From the NCBI GenBank assembly GCA_020638155.1, contig JACKJB010000001.1:744001-808000 (forward strand): DNA of 64,000 bases. Direction: 5' to 3'. This stretch comes from Rhodospirillales bacterium. GTDB taxonomy: Bacteria; Pseudomonadota; Alphaproteobacteria; Micavibrionales; Micavibrionaceae. This document shows, piece after piece, positions 17,244 to 25,176 of this stretch. Position 1 is the first letter of the stretch. Every line of letters begins with the position of its first letter. The translations under genes and the position numbers were made by a program. The notes beneath the pieces were generated by a model. That model was not told the DNA's origin and did not search any database. It worked only from the letters and a program-made list of their open reading frames with translations.

Positions 17244-19661
17244 ATGATTGGCCTGTCTTCATCCAAAGAGAGTTTGTTGCCGGTATTGCCGTTGCGGGAC
17301 ATTGTCGTGTTCCCGCATATGATTGTGCCGCTGTTCGTGGGCCGTGAGAAATCGGTTAAGGCGCTTGAGCATGTCATGCAGGAGAATAAACAGATCCTGC
17401 TGGTGACACAGAAATCGCCGACGGATGACGATCCGGGGCCGGATGCCCTGTATGAGATCGGTACGTTGGGTACGATCCTGCAGCTGCTGAAGCTGCCTGA
17501 CGGGACGGTGAAAGTGCTGGTTGAAGGCAGCCGTCGTGTGATGGCCAAGCGGATTGAAGAAAAGGATGACTACCTTCAGGCGGTCGTGACTGACATCAAG
17601 GACGAGACCCTGATTAATGACGAGCTGGAAGCGCTTGCGCGTGCCGTAGCGACGGAGTTCGAGCAGTATGTGAAGCTGAACAAGAAGATCCCGCCGGAAG
17701 TGATTGTTTCGATCAACCAGATCGAAGAGCCGCCGAAGCTTGCGGATACAATCGCGGCGCATCTGGCGTTAAAGATTGAAGAGAAGCAGGAATTGCTGGC
17801 ACTGGCGAATACGGCGGACCGGCTTGAAAAAATATATGCGCTGATGGAAGGCGAGATCGGTGTATTGCAGGTTGAAAAGCGCGTACGCAACCGTGTCAAA
17901 CGCCAGATGGAAAAGACACAGCGCGAATATTACCTGAACGAACAAATGAAGGCGATCCAGAAAGAATTGGGCGACGGCGATGGCTATGACGAGCTGGAAG
18001 AGCTGGATAAGAAAATCAAGGACACCAAGCTTTCCAAGGAAGCGAAAGAAAAGGCCGAGCACGAGCTTAAAAAACTGCGGCAGATGAGCCCTATGTCCGC
18101 CGAGGCGACTGTGGTGCGGAACTATCTCGACTGGATTTTGTCCGTGCCGTGGGATAAGCGCACCAAGCTTAAGCATGATATGAAAGGGGCTAAGACAACC
18201 CTTGAGAAAGAACATTACGGGCTGGAAAAAGTCAAAGAGCGGATTCTTGAATATCTCGCGGTGCAGACCCGGACGAAGAAAGTCAAAGGTCCTATTCTGT
18301 GCCTCGTGGGCCCGCCGGGGGTCGGTAAAACGTCCCTGGGGCAGTCGATTGCCAATGCGACAAACCGTAACTTTGTACGGATGTCTCTGGGCGGCGTACG
18401 GGATGAAAGTGAAATTCGCGGGCACCGCCGGACCTATATCGGGGCGCTGCCGGGTAAGATCATCCAGGGGATGAAGAAAGCGGATTCCAGTAACCCGCTG
18501 TTCCTGCTGGACGAGATTGACAAGCTGGGTTCCGATTGGCGCGGTGATCCGAGTTCGGCGCTGCTTGAAGTGCTTGATCCGGAACAAAACGATAAATTCA
18601 GCGATCATTACATGGAGCTAGATTATGATCTGTCCGATGTGATGTTCGTGTGTACGGCGAACACGACGGCAACATTGCCGCGTCCGCTGCTGGACCGGAT
18701 GGAGCTGATCCGTATTTCCGGTTATACCGAAGATGAAAAGCTTGAGATCGTGAAGCGTCATTTGCTGGATAAGCAGATGGAAGCTGCCGGGCTTAAGAAA
18801 GGCGAGTTTACCGTCAATGATCCGGCAATCCGCCACCTGATCCGTTATTATACCCGTGAAGCCGGGGTGCGGAATCTCGAGCGGGAGATCGCCAATCTGT
18901 GCCGGAAGTCGATTAAAGACATTCTGATGAACGGTAAGAAACGCGTGAATATCACGATGCGCAACATCGAAAAATATGCCGGTGTGCGTAAATTCCGTTA
19001 TGGCGAAGTTGAAGAACAGGACCGTATTGGCGTGGTTAACGGGCTTGCTTATACCGAAGTTGGCGGCGACCTGTTATCGATCGAAGCGGTGACTATGCCG
19101 GGCAAAGAAGGCAAAGTCACGACAACCGGTAATATCAAGGAAGTGATGAAAGAGTCTATTACCGTTGCCGAGATGCTTATGAAGTCACGGGCTGCACAGT
19201 TCGGCATCGATCATGAGCAGCTTAACAAAGCCAGCATCCACGTCCACGTGCCGGAAGGGGCGACGCCTAAAGACGGACCGTCTGCCGGGGCTGCGATGAC
19301 GACAGCGATTATTTCCGCGCTGACCGGCATTGAAGTGCGCCGGGATGTCGCTATGACCGGTGAGATCAACCTGCGTGGTTATGTGACCGCGATCGGGGGG
19401 CTAAAAGAGAAATTGCTCGCCGCGCTGCGCGGGGGAATCAAGAAAGTTCTGATCCCGAAAGATAACGTCAAAGACCTTGCCGATATTCCGGACAAGGTGC
19501 TCAAAGGCCTTGAAATCGTACCTGTGAACACGATTGAAGAGGTTCTGGCCCATGCTTTGATTCAGCTTCCGGAGCCTTTATCGCCTGAAGATAAAGAAAA
19601 AATGGAGCAAATTCCTTCGGAAAGTGCAGAAAATAAGGGCGAAGGCGTAATTCGGCATTGA
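17244..19661 (+). CDS. lon: ATP-dependent protease La
   Basis: The 805-residue LonA contains an N-terminal substrate-binding domain (about 10-205, opening with LPVLPLRDIVVFPHM), a coiled helical segment, an AAA+ module with Walker A GPPGVGKTSLG near residue 356 and Walker B FLLDEIDK, and a C-terminal protease domain. The catalytic Ser680 lies in DGPSAG and the Lys partner in the following conserved strand. Lon degrades damaged and regulatory proteins in the cytoplasm. The start is ATG 17244, with GGAG at 17229-17232. It is followed by hupB, as is typical for alphaproteobacteria. Confidence 0.97.
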   Translation: MIGLSSSKESLLPVLPLRDIVVFPHMIVPLFVGREKSVKALEHVMQENKQILLVTQKSPTDDDPGPDALYEIGTLGTILQLLKLPDGTVKVLVEGSRRVMAKRIEEKDDYLQAVVTDIKDETLINDELEALARAVATEFEQYVKLNKKIPPEVIVSINQIEEPPKLADTIAAHLALKIEEKQELLALANTADRLEKIYALMEGEIGVLQVEKRVRNRVKRQMEKTQREYYLNEQMKAIQKELGDGDGYDELEELDKKIKDTKLSKEAKEKAEHELKKLRQMSPMSAEATVVRNYLDWILSVPWDKRTKLKHDMKGAKTTLEKEHYGLEKVKERILEYLAVQTRTKKVKGPILCLVGPPGVGKTSLGQSIANATNRNFVRMSLGGVRDESEIRGHRRTYIGALPGKIIQGMKKADSSNPLFLLDEIDKLGSDWRGDPSSALLEVLDPEQNDKFSDHYMELDYDLSDVMFVCTANTTATLPRPLLDRMELIRISGYTEDEKLEIVKRHLLDKQMEAAGLKKGEFTVNDPAIRHLIRYYTREAGVRNLEREIANLCRKSIKDILMNGKKRVNITMRNIEKYAGVRKFRYGEVEEQDRIGVVNGLAYTEVGGDLLSIEAVTMPGKEGKVTTTGNIKEVMKESITVAEMLMKSRAAQFGIDHEQLNKASIHVHVPEGATPKDGPSAGAAMTTAIISALTGIEVRRDVAMTGEINLRGYVTAIGGLKEKLLAALRGGIKKVLIPKDNVKDLADIPDKVLKGLEIVPVNTIEEVLAHALIQLPEPLSPEDKEKMEQIPSESAENKGEGVIRH

Positions 19662-19831
19662 ATCTCTGAAAATATCCGCGTATAACTGATTCGTCTGTAG
19701 CGGTTGGTATGCCTGCATTAGAGGATACTGATCTGTCTGCAGACCTGTCATTTCAATTTTATTTTTAAGAGGATTGAACTGGCGGAGGAAATAATCTTGA
19801 TTGTTGTTAACTCAAACAAAAGGGGATTCCC

Positions 19832-20107
19832 GTGAACAAACAAGAACTCGTAAATGAAGTTGCTAAAAAAGCTGACCTGCCGAAAACCAAAGCACAAGCT
19901 GCTGTAGAAGCTATCTTCGACAGCATCAAGCTGACCCTGAAAAAAGGCGGCGAAGTACGTCTGGTTGGTTTCGGTACATTCACCGTAGCAAAACGCGCAG
20001 CGACCACAGGCCGCAACCCGCGCACCGGCGAAAAAATCAACATTCCGGCTTCTAAACAGCCGAAATTCAAAGCTGGTAAAGAGCTGAAAGAAGCTGTTAA
20101 CAAGTAA
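19832..20107 (+). CDS. hupB: DNA-binding protein HU
   Basis: The 91-residue histone-like protein has the typical helical base (MNKQELVNEVAKKADLP) and the DNA-clasping arm with GRNPRTGEKI and the IPASKQPKFKAGK end. It bends and compacts DNA as a dimer. The start is GTG 19832 behind AGGGGAT (19821-19827). Its codon use is clearly richer in AAA and CTG than its neighbours, as expected for a highly expressed gene. It follows lon after 170 bp. Confidence 0.97.
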   Translation: MNKQELVNEVAKKADLPKTKAQAAVEAIFDSIKLTLKKGGEVRLVGFGTFTVAKRAATTGRNPRTGEKINIPASKQPKFKAGKELKEAVNK

Positions 20108-20134
20108 TCCGCTTGTTATAGTTTTATAGTTTTG

Positions 20135-20170
20135 CTTCGGCCTTGCGATTCCCGCAGGGCCGAAGTGTTA
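20135..20170 (+). terminator. Probable terminator after hupB
   Basis: CTTCGGCC (20135-20142) pairs with GGCCGAAG (20158-20165), and the stem extends inwards through TTGCG/CGCAG. A short T-rich tail (TGTTATTTA) follows. Confidence 0.6.
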
Positions 20171-20234
20171 TTTAGAGCGTTATTTTGCTTGAAATTTCAG
20201 AGAATTGTGGTTATCTGTAACTACCTTTTCAAGG

Positions 20235-20310
20235 GGGCGGTTAGCTCAGTTGGGAGAGCATCTCGTTTACACCGAGAGGGTCGGCGGTTCGAGCCCGTCA
20301 CCGCCCACCA
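20235..20310 (+). tRNA. tRNA-Val (anticodon TAC)
   Basis: The acceptor GGGCGGT (20235-20241) pairs with ACCGCCC (20300-20306). The anticodon TAC lies at 20268-20270 within the stem TCTCG/CGAGA. The T-loop is GGTTCGAGCC, the discriminator is A, and CCA is encoded. Confidence 0.96.
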
Positions 20311-20426
20311 TTTATTACGATTTCTAAGTTTCTACTCGTTAAATCAAAAGTAACCATTGTTTGACATAATTGTCGTGGGTAAGAATGACAGGTCCCCGGT
20401 TGATGGGATCGATTTAAGGGTAAGTT

Positions 20427-20951
20427 ATGAGTAAGCCGGATGGGCCTTTAAGTCCAAAAGAAGCTGACACATTAATGACTTATGTGCTCGATCACTACAT
20501 GAAGCACTATGACGCGGTCCTGCGTAAGCTCGGCCATGCCAAATCGGCGACCCGGCAAAGTATCAGTGATATTCACGATGAGAACAAAGCGCCGTCCGGT
20601 GGCGACTACAATGAACTGAAAGAGATTCAGGCCTATGAAGGCATGTGGCAGAAGGTTATTGATTTGTTTGCCTGCTCGGGTGTTTCAGAGGACGAGCTGC
20701 AAAAAATCGAGATCATTTTGAATGGCTTGCCGCATATCATTGATAAATATTACAAGGTTCTGGTCCAGCAGGACGAAATTCTCCAGGCGCTGATCGAAGA
20801 GCTTGGGGCTGAAAAATATCAGAATGCCATTGCCAGAACGAAGAAAATCCAGTCTGTTCCTGACCTGATGTCAGGTCTTGACCCTTCAGAGTATGATCTG
20901 GGTCATGTGCACAAGCATGCTTTTATGTTCAAGGTTCCTGCTTCGAAGTAG
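20427..20951 (+). CDS. Helical cytoplasmic protein of unknown function
   Basis: The 174-residue product has no signal peptide or membrane segment and is predicted by eye to be mostly amphipathic helix. It is rich in Lys, Asp, Glu and Leu, with a Tyr/His-rich N-terminal part (YVLDHYMKHYDAVLRKLGHA). The start ATG 20427 follows AAGGG (20416-20420). I recognise no family. It stands alone between tRNA-Val and ald. Confidence 0.65.
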   Translation: MSKPDGPLSPKEADTLMTYVLDHYMKHYDAVLRKLGHAKSATRQSISDIHDENKAPSGGDYNELKEIQAYEGMWQKVIDLFACSGVSEDELQKIEIILNGLPHIIDKYYKVLVQQDEILQALIEELGAEKYQNAIARTKKIQSVPDLMSGLDPSEYDLGHVHKHAFMFKVPASK

Positions 20952-21059
20952 ACATCTCCGATTCTCCCTTCCCTTTTTTTGTTGCGCCGCGTATAGAATT
21001 AATCGCCAAAACTGCTAAACAAAAGCAGTCCGGAATTCATTTTTAGCGGGAGTACAAAC

Positions 21060-22181
21060 ATGATTGTCGGTTGTCCAAAAGAAATTAAAGCGCAGGAACA
21101 TCGGGTTGGGCTGGTGCCATCATCTGTGCGGGAGTATGTGAATCACGGCCATAAGGTCATTATGGAGGCCGGGGCCGGTGCTGGCATTAATTTCAGCGAT
21201 GAAGATTATAAGGCGGCTGGTGCGGAGATTCGCGGTACGGCCAGGGAAATCTTTGATGAAGCCGATATGGTTGTCAAAGTGAAAGAACCGCAGCCGCAGG
21301 AATGCGCGATGTTGCGCGAAGACCAGGTCCTGTTCACCTACCTGCACCTTGCCGCCGATCCGGCGCAGGCGCAGGGGCTTATGAATTCTAAATGCGTCGC
21401 AATTGCCTATGAAACGGTTACAGGGCGTGACGGCAAAGGGCTGCCGCTGCTGGCGCCGATGAGTGAGGTTGCCGGGCGTCTGGGGACGATTGTGGGGTCG
21501 CATTACCTGCAGAAGCATTTGGGCGGTACAGGCCGCCTGATGTGCGGCGTACCGGGCGTTCTTCCGGCCAATGTCATGGTGCTGGGTGGCGGTGTCGCGG
21601 GATTTAATTCAGCGCGTGTCGCCGTTGGGATGGGCGCGAAAGTCACGATTCTTGAGAAGGATCACGACCGGATTCGCTTCCTCGACGATTATTTCCGCGG
21701 GCAGGCCGATGTTGTGTATTCCAGCAGCGATTATATCGAGAAAAACGCGCCGCAGATGGATGTGATTATCGGCGCGGTCCTGATTCCGGGGGCTTCAGCG
21801 CCTAAGCTTGTCACTAAGGCGATGCTCAAAGATATGGCGCCGGGGACTGTGATCGTCGATATCGCGATCGACCAAGGCGGCTGTTTTGAAACCAGCAAGG
21901 CGACGACTCATAATGATCCGGTCTATGTGATTGATGATGTCGTGCATTATTGCGTGGCGAATATGCCGGGCGCTGTACCGCTTTCATCGGCACTGGCGCT
22001 GAACCATGCCGTGCTGCCTTATGGCCTTAAACTGGCTGATATGGGCTGGAAAGAGGCATTGCTGGCCGATCCTAACCTGCGGAACGGGCTGAATGTCTGC
22101 CGCGGGGAGATCACGTATGAAAGTGTTGCAACCTCGCTGGATCTGCCGTTTAACCCGGCTCCGGCGGAGCTGGCGGCATAA
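21060..22181 (+). CDS. ald: Alanine dehydrogenase
   Basis: The 373-residue enzyme interconverts L-alanine and pyruvate plus ammonia using NAD. It starts with the family hallmark MIVGCPKEIKAQEHRVGL. It contains the catalytic Lys in VKVKEP and His in TYLHLA, and the Rossmann motif LGGGVAGFNSA near residues 176-186. The C-terminal NMPGAVP is also conserved. GGGAG lies ahead of ATG 21060. It is monocistronic by position. With GlnA it represents the ammonia-handling enzymes of the window. Confidence 0.96.
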   Translation: MIVGCPKEIKAQEHRVGLVPSSVREYVNHGHKVIMEAGAGAGINFSDEDYKAAGAEIRGTAREIFDEADMVVKVKEPQPQECAMLREDQVLFTYLHLAADPAQAQGLMNSKCVAIAYETVTGRDGKGLPLLAPMSEVAGRLGTIVGSHYLQKHLGGTGRLMCGVPGVLPANVMVLGGGVAGFNSARVAVGMGAKVTILEKDHDRIRFLDDYFRGQADVVYSSSDYIEKNAPQMDVIIGAVLIPGASAPKLVTKAMLKDMAPGTVIVDIAIDQGGCFETSKATTHNDPVYVIDDVVHYCVANMPGAVPLSSALALNHAVLPYGLKLADMGWKEALLADPNLRNGLNVCRGEITYESVATSLDLPFNPAPAELAA

Positions 22182-22217
22182 AAACGGTTTTTTTGCCTTA
22201 TTTTGCTGTAAAGAGCA

Positions 22218-22247
22218 TTGACAGAAGATATGTTTTTTCTGTATGTA
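22218..22247 (+). promoter_or_regulatory. Candidate promoter of tRNA-Asp
   Basis: TTGACA (22218-22223) and TATGTA (22242-22247) are 18 bp apart, 15 bp before the tRNA. Confidence 0.55.
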
Positions 22248-22261
22248 AGGGCACTCTATAC

Positions 22262-22338
<77 letters not shown>

Positions 22339-22345
22339 TTAATAT

Positions 22346-22372
22346 AAAGCCCCACAGGGGCTTTTATTTTTT
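22346..22372 (+). terminator. Rho-independent terminator after tRNA-Asp
   Basis: AAAGCCCC (22346-22353) pairs with GGGGCTTT (22357-22364) around ACA, followed by a T-rich run to 22372. Confidence 0.88.
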
Positions 22373-22389
22373 CCAATTTCTCTCTTTTC

Positions 22390-22417
22390 TTGAAGCCGTA
22401 AACTGGCTATTTATTAT
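22390..22417 (+). promoter_or_regulatory. Candidate promoter of the nuo operon
   Basis: TTGAAG (22390-22395) and TATTAT (22412-22417) have a 16-bp spacer and lie directly after the tRNA-Asp terminator, 22 bp before nuoA. Confidence 0.45.
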
Positions 22418-22438
22418 GACTGAAAGGTCTTTACGCTT

Positions 22439-22810
22439 ATGGCTCCGCAAGAACTGCTTTCTGAATATTTTCCTATCGTTGTTTTCCTGGCTGTGGCCGG
22501 GGGGCTGTCGCTGATGATGGTGGTGGCTTCGCTGATCGTTGGGAAGCAGAAGCCTGATCCGGATAAGCTGGCAGCGTATGAGTGCGGCTTTGATGCGTTT
22601 GCCGATGCCCGCAGCAAGTTCGATGTGCGGTTTTACCTTGTCGCGATCCTGTTTATTATTTTCGATCTTGAGATCGCTTTCCTGTTCCCGTGGGCTGTGG
22701 CGCTTGGGGATATCGGGATGTTCGGGTTCTGGTCGATGGTTGTGTTCCTCGGGATCCTGACCATCGGGTTTATTTATGAGTGGAAAAAAGGCGCGCTGGA
22801 GTGGGAGTAA
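22439..22810 (+). CDS. nuoA: NADH-quinone oxidoreductase subunit A
   Basis: This 123-residue membrane subunit of complex I has three transmembrane helices and the conserved loop YECGFDAFADARSKFDVRFYLVA that faces the quinone site. It is the first gene of the nuo set and ends 1 nt before nuoB. The N-terminal MAPQELLSEYFPI is typical. Start ATG 22439. Confidence 0.97.
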   Translation: MAPQELLSEYFPIVVFLAVAGGLSLMMVVASLIVGKQKPDPDKLAAYECGFDAFADARSKFDVRFYLVAILFIIFDLEIAFLFPWAVALGDIGMFGFWSMVVFLGILTIGFIYEWKKGALEWE

Positions 22811-22811
22811 G

Positions 22812-23387
22812 ATGAGTCACGACCGTAAAGTTATTCAGGCGCCTGCCGCAGGTTTGAGCACAGATATCCCGATGCCGCCGGCCGGCGGTCAGGATGTCGT
22901 TCCCGCAGCGATTTCCAAACATCTGGAAGAGAAGGGGTTTTTGCTCACGCAGGCAGACCGGTTGTTTGACTGGGCCCGGACCGGGTCGATGTGGCCGATG
23001 ACGTTTGGTTTGGCCTGCTGCGCGGTGGAGATGATCCATTCTTATATGAGCCGTTATGACCTTGACCGTTTCGGGATGATTCCCCGTCCCAGCCCGCGCC
23101 AGTCCGATGTGATGATTGTTGCTGGTACGCTCTGTAACAAGATGGCCCCGGCGTTGCGACGGGTCTATGACCAGATGCCGGAGCCGCGTTGGGTGATCTC
23201 TATGGGGTCATGTGCCAATGGAGGCGGGTATTATCATTATTCTTACTCTGTGGTGCGCGGGTGTGACCGGATTGTTCCGGTTGATATTTATGTGCCCGGA
23301 TGTCCGCCGACTGCTGAGGCGCTTGTGTACGGGCTTTTACAGCTGCAAAAGAAGATCCAGCGCGAAGATACGCGGATTGCCCGCTAG
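22812..23387 (+). CDS. nuoB: NADH-quinone oxidoreductase subunit B
   Basis: The 191-residue subunit carries cluster N2, the last iron-sulfur cluster before quinone. Its ligands are the Cys-Cys pair in GLACCAVEM, the Cys in MGSCANGGG and the Cys in VPGCPPTAEA. The N-terminal 40 residues are a Pro/Ala-rich extension. The start ATG 22812 follows the nuoA stop; the reading frame is open further upstream inside nuoA, but that part is not homologous. Confidence 0.97.
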   Translation: MSHDRKVIQAPAAGLSTDIPMPPAGGQDVVPAAISKHLEEKGFLLTQADRLFDWARTGSMWPMTFGLACCAVEMIHSYMSRYDLDRFGMIPRPSPRQSDVMIVAGTLCNKMAPALRRVYDQMPEPRWVISMGSCANGGGYYHYSYSVVRGCDRIVPVDIYVPGCPPTAEALVYGLLQLQKKIQREDTRIAR

Positions 23388-23476
23388 CTTTTCCCATAAT
23401 TAATGTTTTTTTAAGCCTTTGACTGTATTCTTGCTCTAAGCGTTAAAGATAGAGGAATACAAGAGAGGGTGTAACT

Positions 23477-24049
23477 ATGGCTGGTCCAACGACTGATGGT
23501 TTTAATACCGGGGCAGATGGCGGGAATAATCTGACTGTAGAAGAATTAACCAGAAACCACCCGATGAGTGAATGGAATTCTGTGATAGAGGGGGCTCAGC
23601 CACAGGATCTGGAGCAGTTTGGTCGTAACCTGAAAATCGCGATTACTCAGGATTTTGATGATAAATATAGTGCTGGCGGGCATATCGGGTTTTTCAATGT
23701 TAAGAATGAACTTGCCCGGTATCAGGATTTAAACACGGCAGAAGGTGCGTTGCGGACCGGGGCCGACTTTTCACAAAATCCAACGATCCAGCAATTCCTT
23801 GATGATAAATTTAAGACCGCACGGGAAGATGCGATTCTGAACAAAGATGAGCCGCCGACCTATACCGAGACGCAGCTTAAACAGGATCTTGATGGTCTGA
23901 AGCAGCAAATGCTTGAGCAGGCTGATAATGTCATTGAACAGTTGAAGCCGGCTGAGCCTGATGCTCCGGCCGCCGATGCGGAAGGGCCGGGGTTACAGCA
24001 GCAGATTTATCAGCAGCCTGTAGCGGCACCAGGAACGTTTAGTGCATAG
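23477..24049 (+). CDS. Unknown soluble protein inserted between nuoB and nuoC
   Basis: The 190-residue product is acidic and has no signal peptide or membrane helix. It has a Gly/Asn-rich start, a central helical domain (about 20-155) and a Pro/Ala/Gln-rich tail ending QQQIYQQPVAAPGTFSA. AGAGGG precedes ATG 23477. No family is recognised. It separates nuoB from nuoC, which normally are adjacent, and a terminator-like hairpin lies behind it, so it may limit read-through into nuoC. Confidence 0.65.
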   Translation: MAGPTTDGFNTGADGGNNLTVEELTRNHPMSEWNSVIEGAQPQDLEQFGRNLKIAITQDFDDKYSAGGHIGFFNVKNELARYQDLNTAEGALRTGADFSQNPTIQQFLDDKFKTAREDAILNKDEPPTYTETQLKQDLDGLKQQMLEQADNVIEQLKPAEPDAPAADAEGPGLQQQIYQQPVAAPGTFSA

Positions 24050-24089
24050 ATAAATTAGCGTTTAGAGCATATTTCTTTTGAAAGCGGGG

Positions 24090-24117
24090 AACTGGCCTAC
24101 TATATTGTAGGCCAGTT
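24090..24117 (+). terminator. Strong hairpin ahead of nuoC
   Basis: AACTGGCCTAC (24090-24100) pairs with GTAGGCCAGTT (24107-24117) around TATATT, an 11-bp perfect stem. GTTTATTT follows. It looks like a terminator or attenuator inside the nuo cluster. Confidence 0.6.
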
Positions 24118-24143
24118 GTTTATTTGGAATATGTACTCGGAAA

Positions 24144-24797
24144 ATGTCTAAAGAAGCGCTCCTTGATCTGGCGGAACATGCCACGGAAGATTTAGATGGT
24201 CTTGTGACTGCCCATGAAATTATGCATGGCGAATTGATCCTTCATGCCCGGCGCGACAGTATTGCCAAGGTTTTACAGTTTCTGCGCGATGATCGTGAAT
24301 GCGATTGTAAGGTGCTGGTCGATGTGACGGCTGTGGATTATCCGCAGCGTCCCGAGCGGTTTGATGTGGTTTACCAGCTCTTGTCCCTGACGCAGAACCA
24401 GCGTATCCGGGTGAAAATCCAGACGGATGAAAATGCACCCGTTCCTACAGTTACAGAAGTATACAGCGCCGCCGGATGGTTTGAGCGTGAAGTGTGGGAT
24501 ATGTTCGGGATTTATTTCAGCGATCATCCTGATTTGCGGCGGATCCTGACCGATTACGGGTTTGAAGGACATCCGCTGCGCAAAGACTTCCCGCTGACCG
24601 GCTATGTTGAGCTGCGCTATGATGACGAGTTGAAGCGGGTTGTTTACGAACCCGTCAAACTGACGCAGGATTTCCGCCGTTTTGATTTCCTAAGCCCATG
24701 GGAAGCGCTGACCGATATGCAGCTTCCGGGTGATGAGAAGGCGATGAAGCCGGGGCATGGCTGGACAGACTACCGCAAAGAGAAGAAAGCCGGGTGA
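24144..24797 (+). CDS. nuoC: NADH-quinone oxidoreductase subunit C
   Basis: The 217-residue peripheral-arm subunit lies next to NuoD. Family motifs include VDVTAVDYP, ERFDVVYQLLS, EREVWDMFGIYFSDHPDLRRILTDYGFEGHPLRKDFPLTGY (the last is the classic signature, about residues 115-155). It has no cofactor of its own. The final bases are followed at once by a palindrome-flanked GIY-YIG cassette. Confidence 0.97.
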   Translation: MSKEALLDLAEHATEDLDGLVTAHEIMHGELILHARRDSIAKVLQFLRDDRECDCKVLVDVTAVDYPQRPERFDVVYQLLSLTQNQRIRVKIQTDENAPVPTVTEVYSAAGWFEREVWDMFGIYFSDHPDLRRILTDYGFEGHPLRKDFPLTGYVELRYDDELKRVVYEPVKLTQDFRRFDFLSPWEALTDMQLPGDEKAMKPGHGWTDYRKEKKAG

Positions 24798-24810
24798 GCT
24801 TTCATTATGC

Positions 24811-25153
24811 TTCCCCCGCGCAGGCGGGGGTCTGGAACGATCAAGTGGAAAAGAAATATTACGTATATATTTTGACCAACCAAAGAAAGAACGTTCTATA
24901 CATTGGGTTTACATGTGATCTAAAAGAGAGGGTTGAACAACACAAGGCGGGCGTGATTCCAGGGTTTACCAAGAGATACAACGTGAACAAACTGATTTAT
25001 TATGAAGAATATGACTGGGTAGAAGATGCAAAGAAAAGAGAAAAAGCCATGAAGAAATGGAACAGGATGTGGAAAGAGGACTTGATTGGTAAAAGTAATC
25101 CCGGGTGGGAAGAGTTGATCGTAATGTAACGAGGTTCCCGCTTTCGCGGGAAC
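24811..25153 (+). mobile_element. GIY-YIG cassette 1 (nuoC/nuoD junction)
   Basis: A GIY-YIG gene lies between two REP-like palindromes. The upstream one is CCCCCGC/GCGGGGG with loop GCAG (24813-24830). The downstream one is GTTCCCGC/GCGGGAAC with loop TTTC, in the opposite orientation (about 25134-25153). The unit begins 13 bp after the nuoC stop and ends about 24 bp before nuoD. Confidence 0.65.
24845..25129 (+). CDS. Solitary GIY-YIG nuclease domain protein 1
   Basis: The product is about 94 residues from GTG 24845 (111 if GTG 24794 is used, but that extension is simply the translated palindrome, SPAQAG). It has the GIY-YIG core: YYVYIL, then VLYIGFTCDLKERVEQHK with its conserved Arg, the GFTKRYN segment, and the Glu-containing KKREKAMKKW helix. 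The family (UPF0213/COG2827-like) consists of small single-strand or structure-directed nucleases of uncertain role. It sits between nuoC and nuoD, flanked by palindromes. Two similar genes are at 26809 and 32927. Confidence 0.85.
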   Translation: MEKKYYVYILTNQRKNVLYIGFTCDLKERVEQHKAGVIPGFTKRYNVNKLIYYEEYDWVEDAKKREKAMKKWNRMWKEDLIGKSNPGWEELIVM

Positions 25154-25176
25154 GGCACTAGAGTGGTTTAGAAAGC

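Noticed and set aside
20132..20353. 73-codon ORF spanning the tRNA-Val region
   Set aside because: It reads through the hupB terminator and the tRNA gene, so it is not coding.
24794..24844. Upstream GTG start for GIY-YIG protein 1
   Set aside because: The extra 17 residues are only the translated palindrome and are absent from copies 2 and 3.
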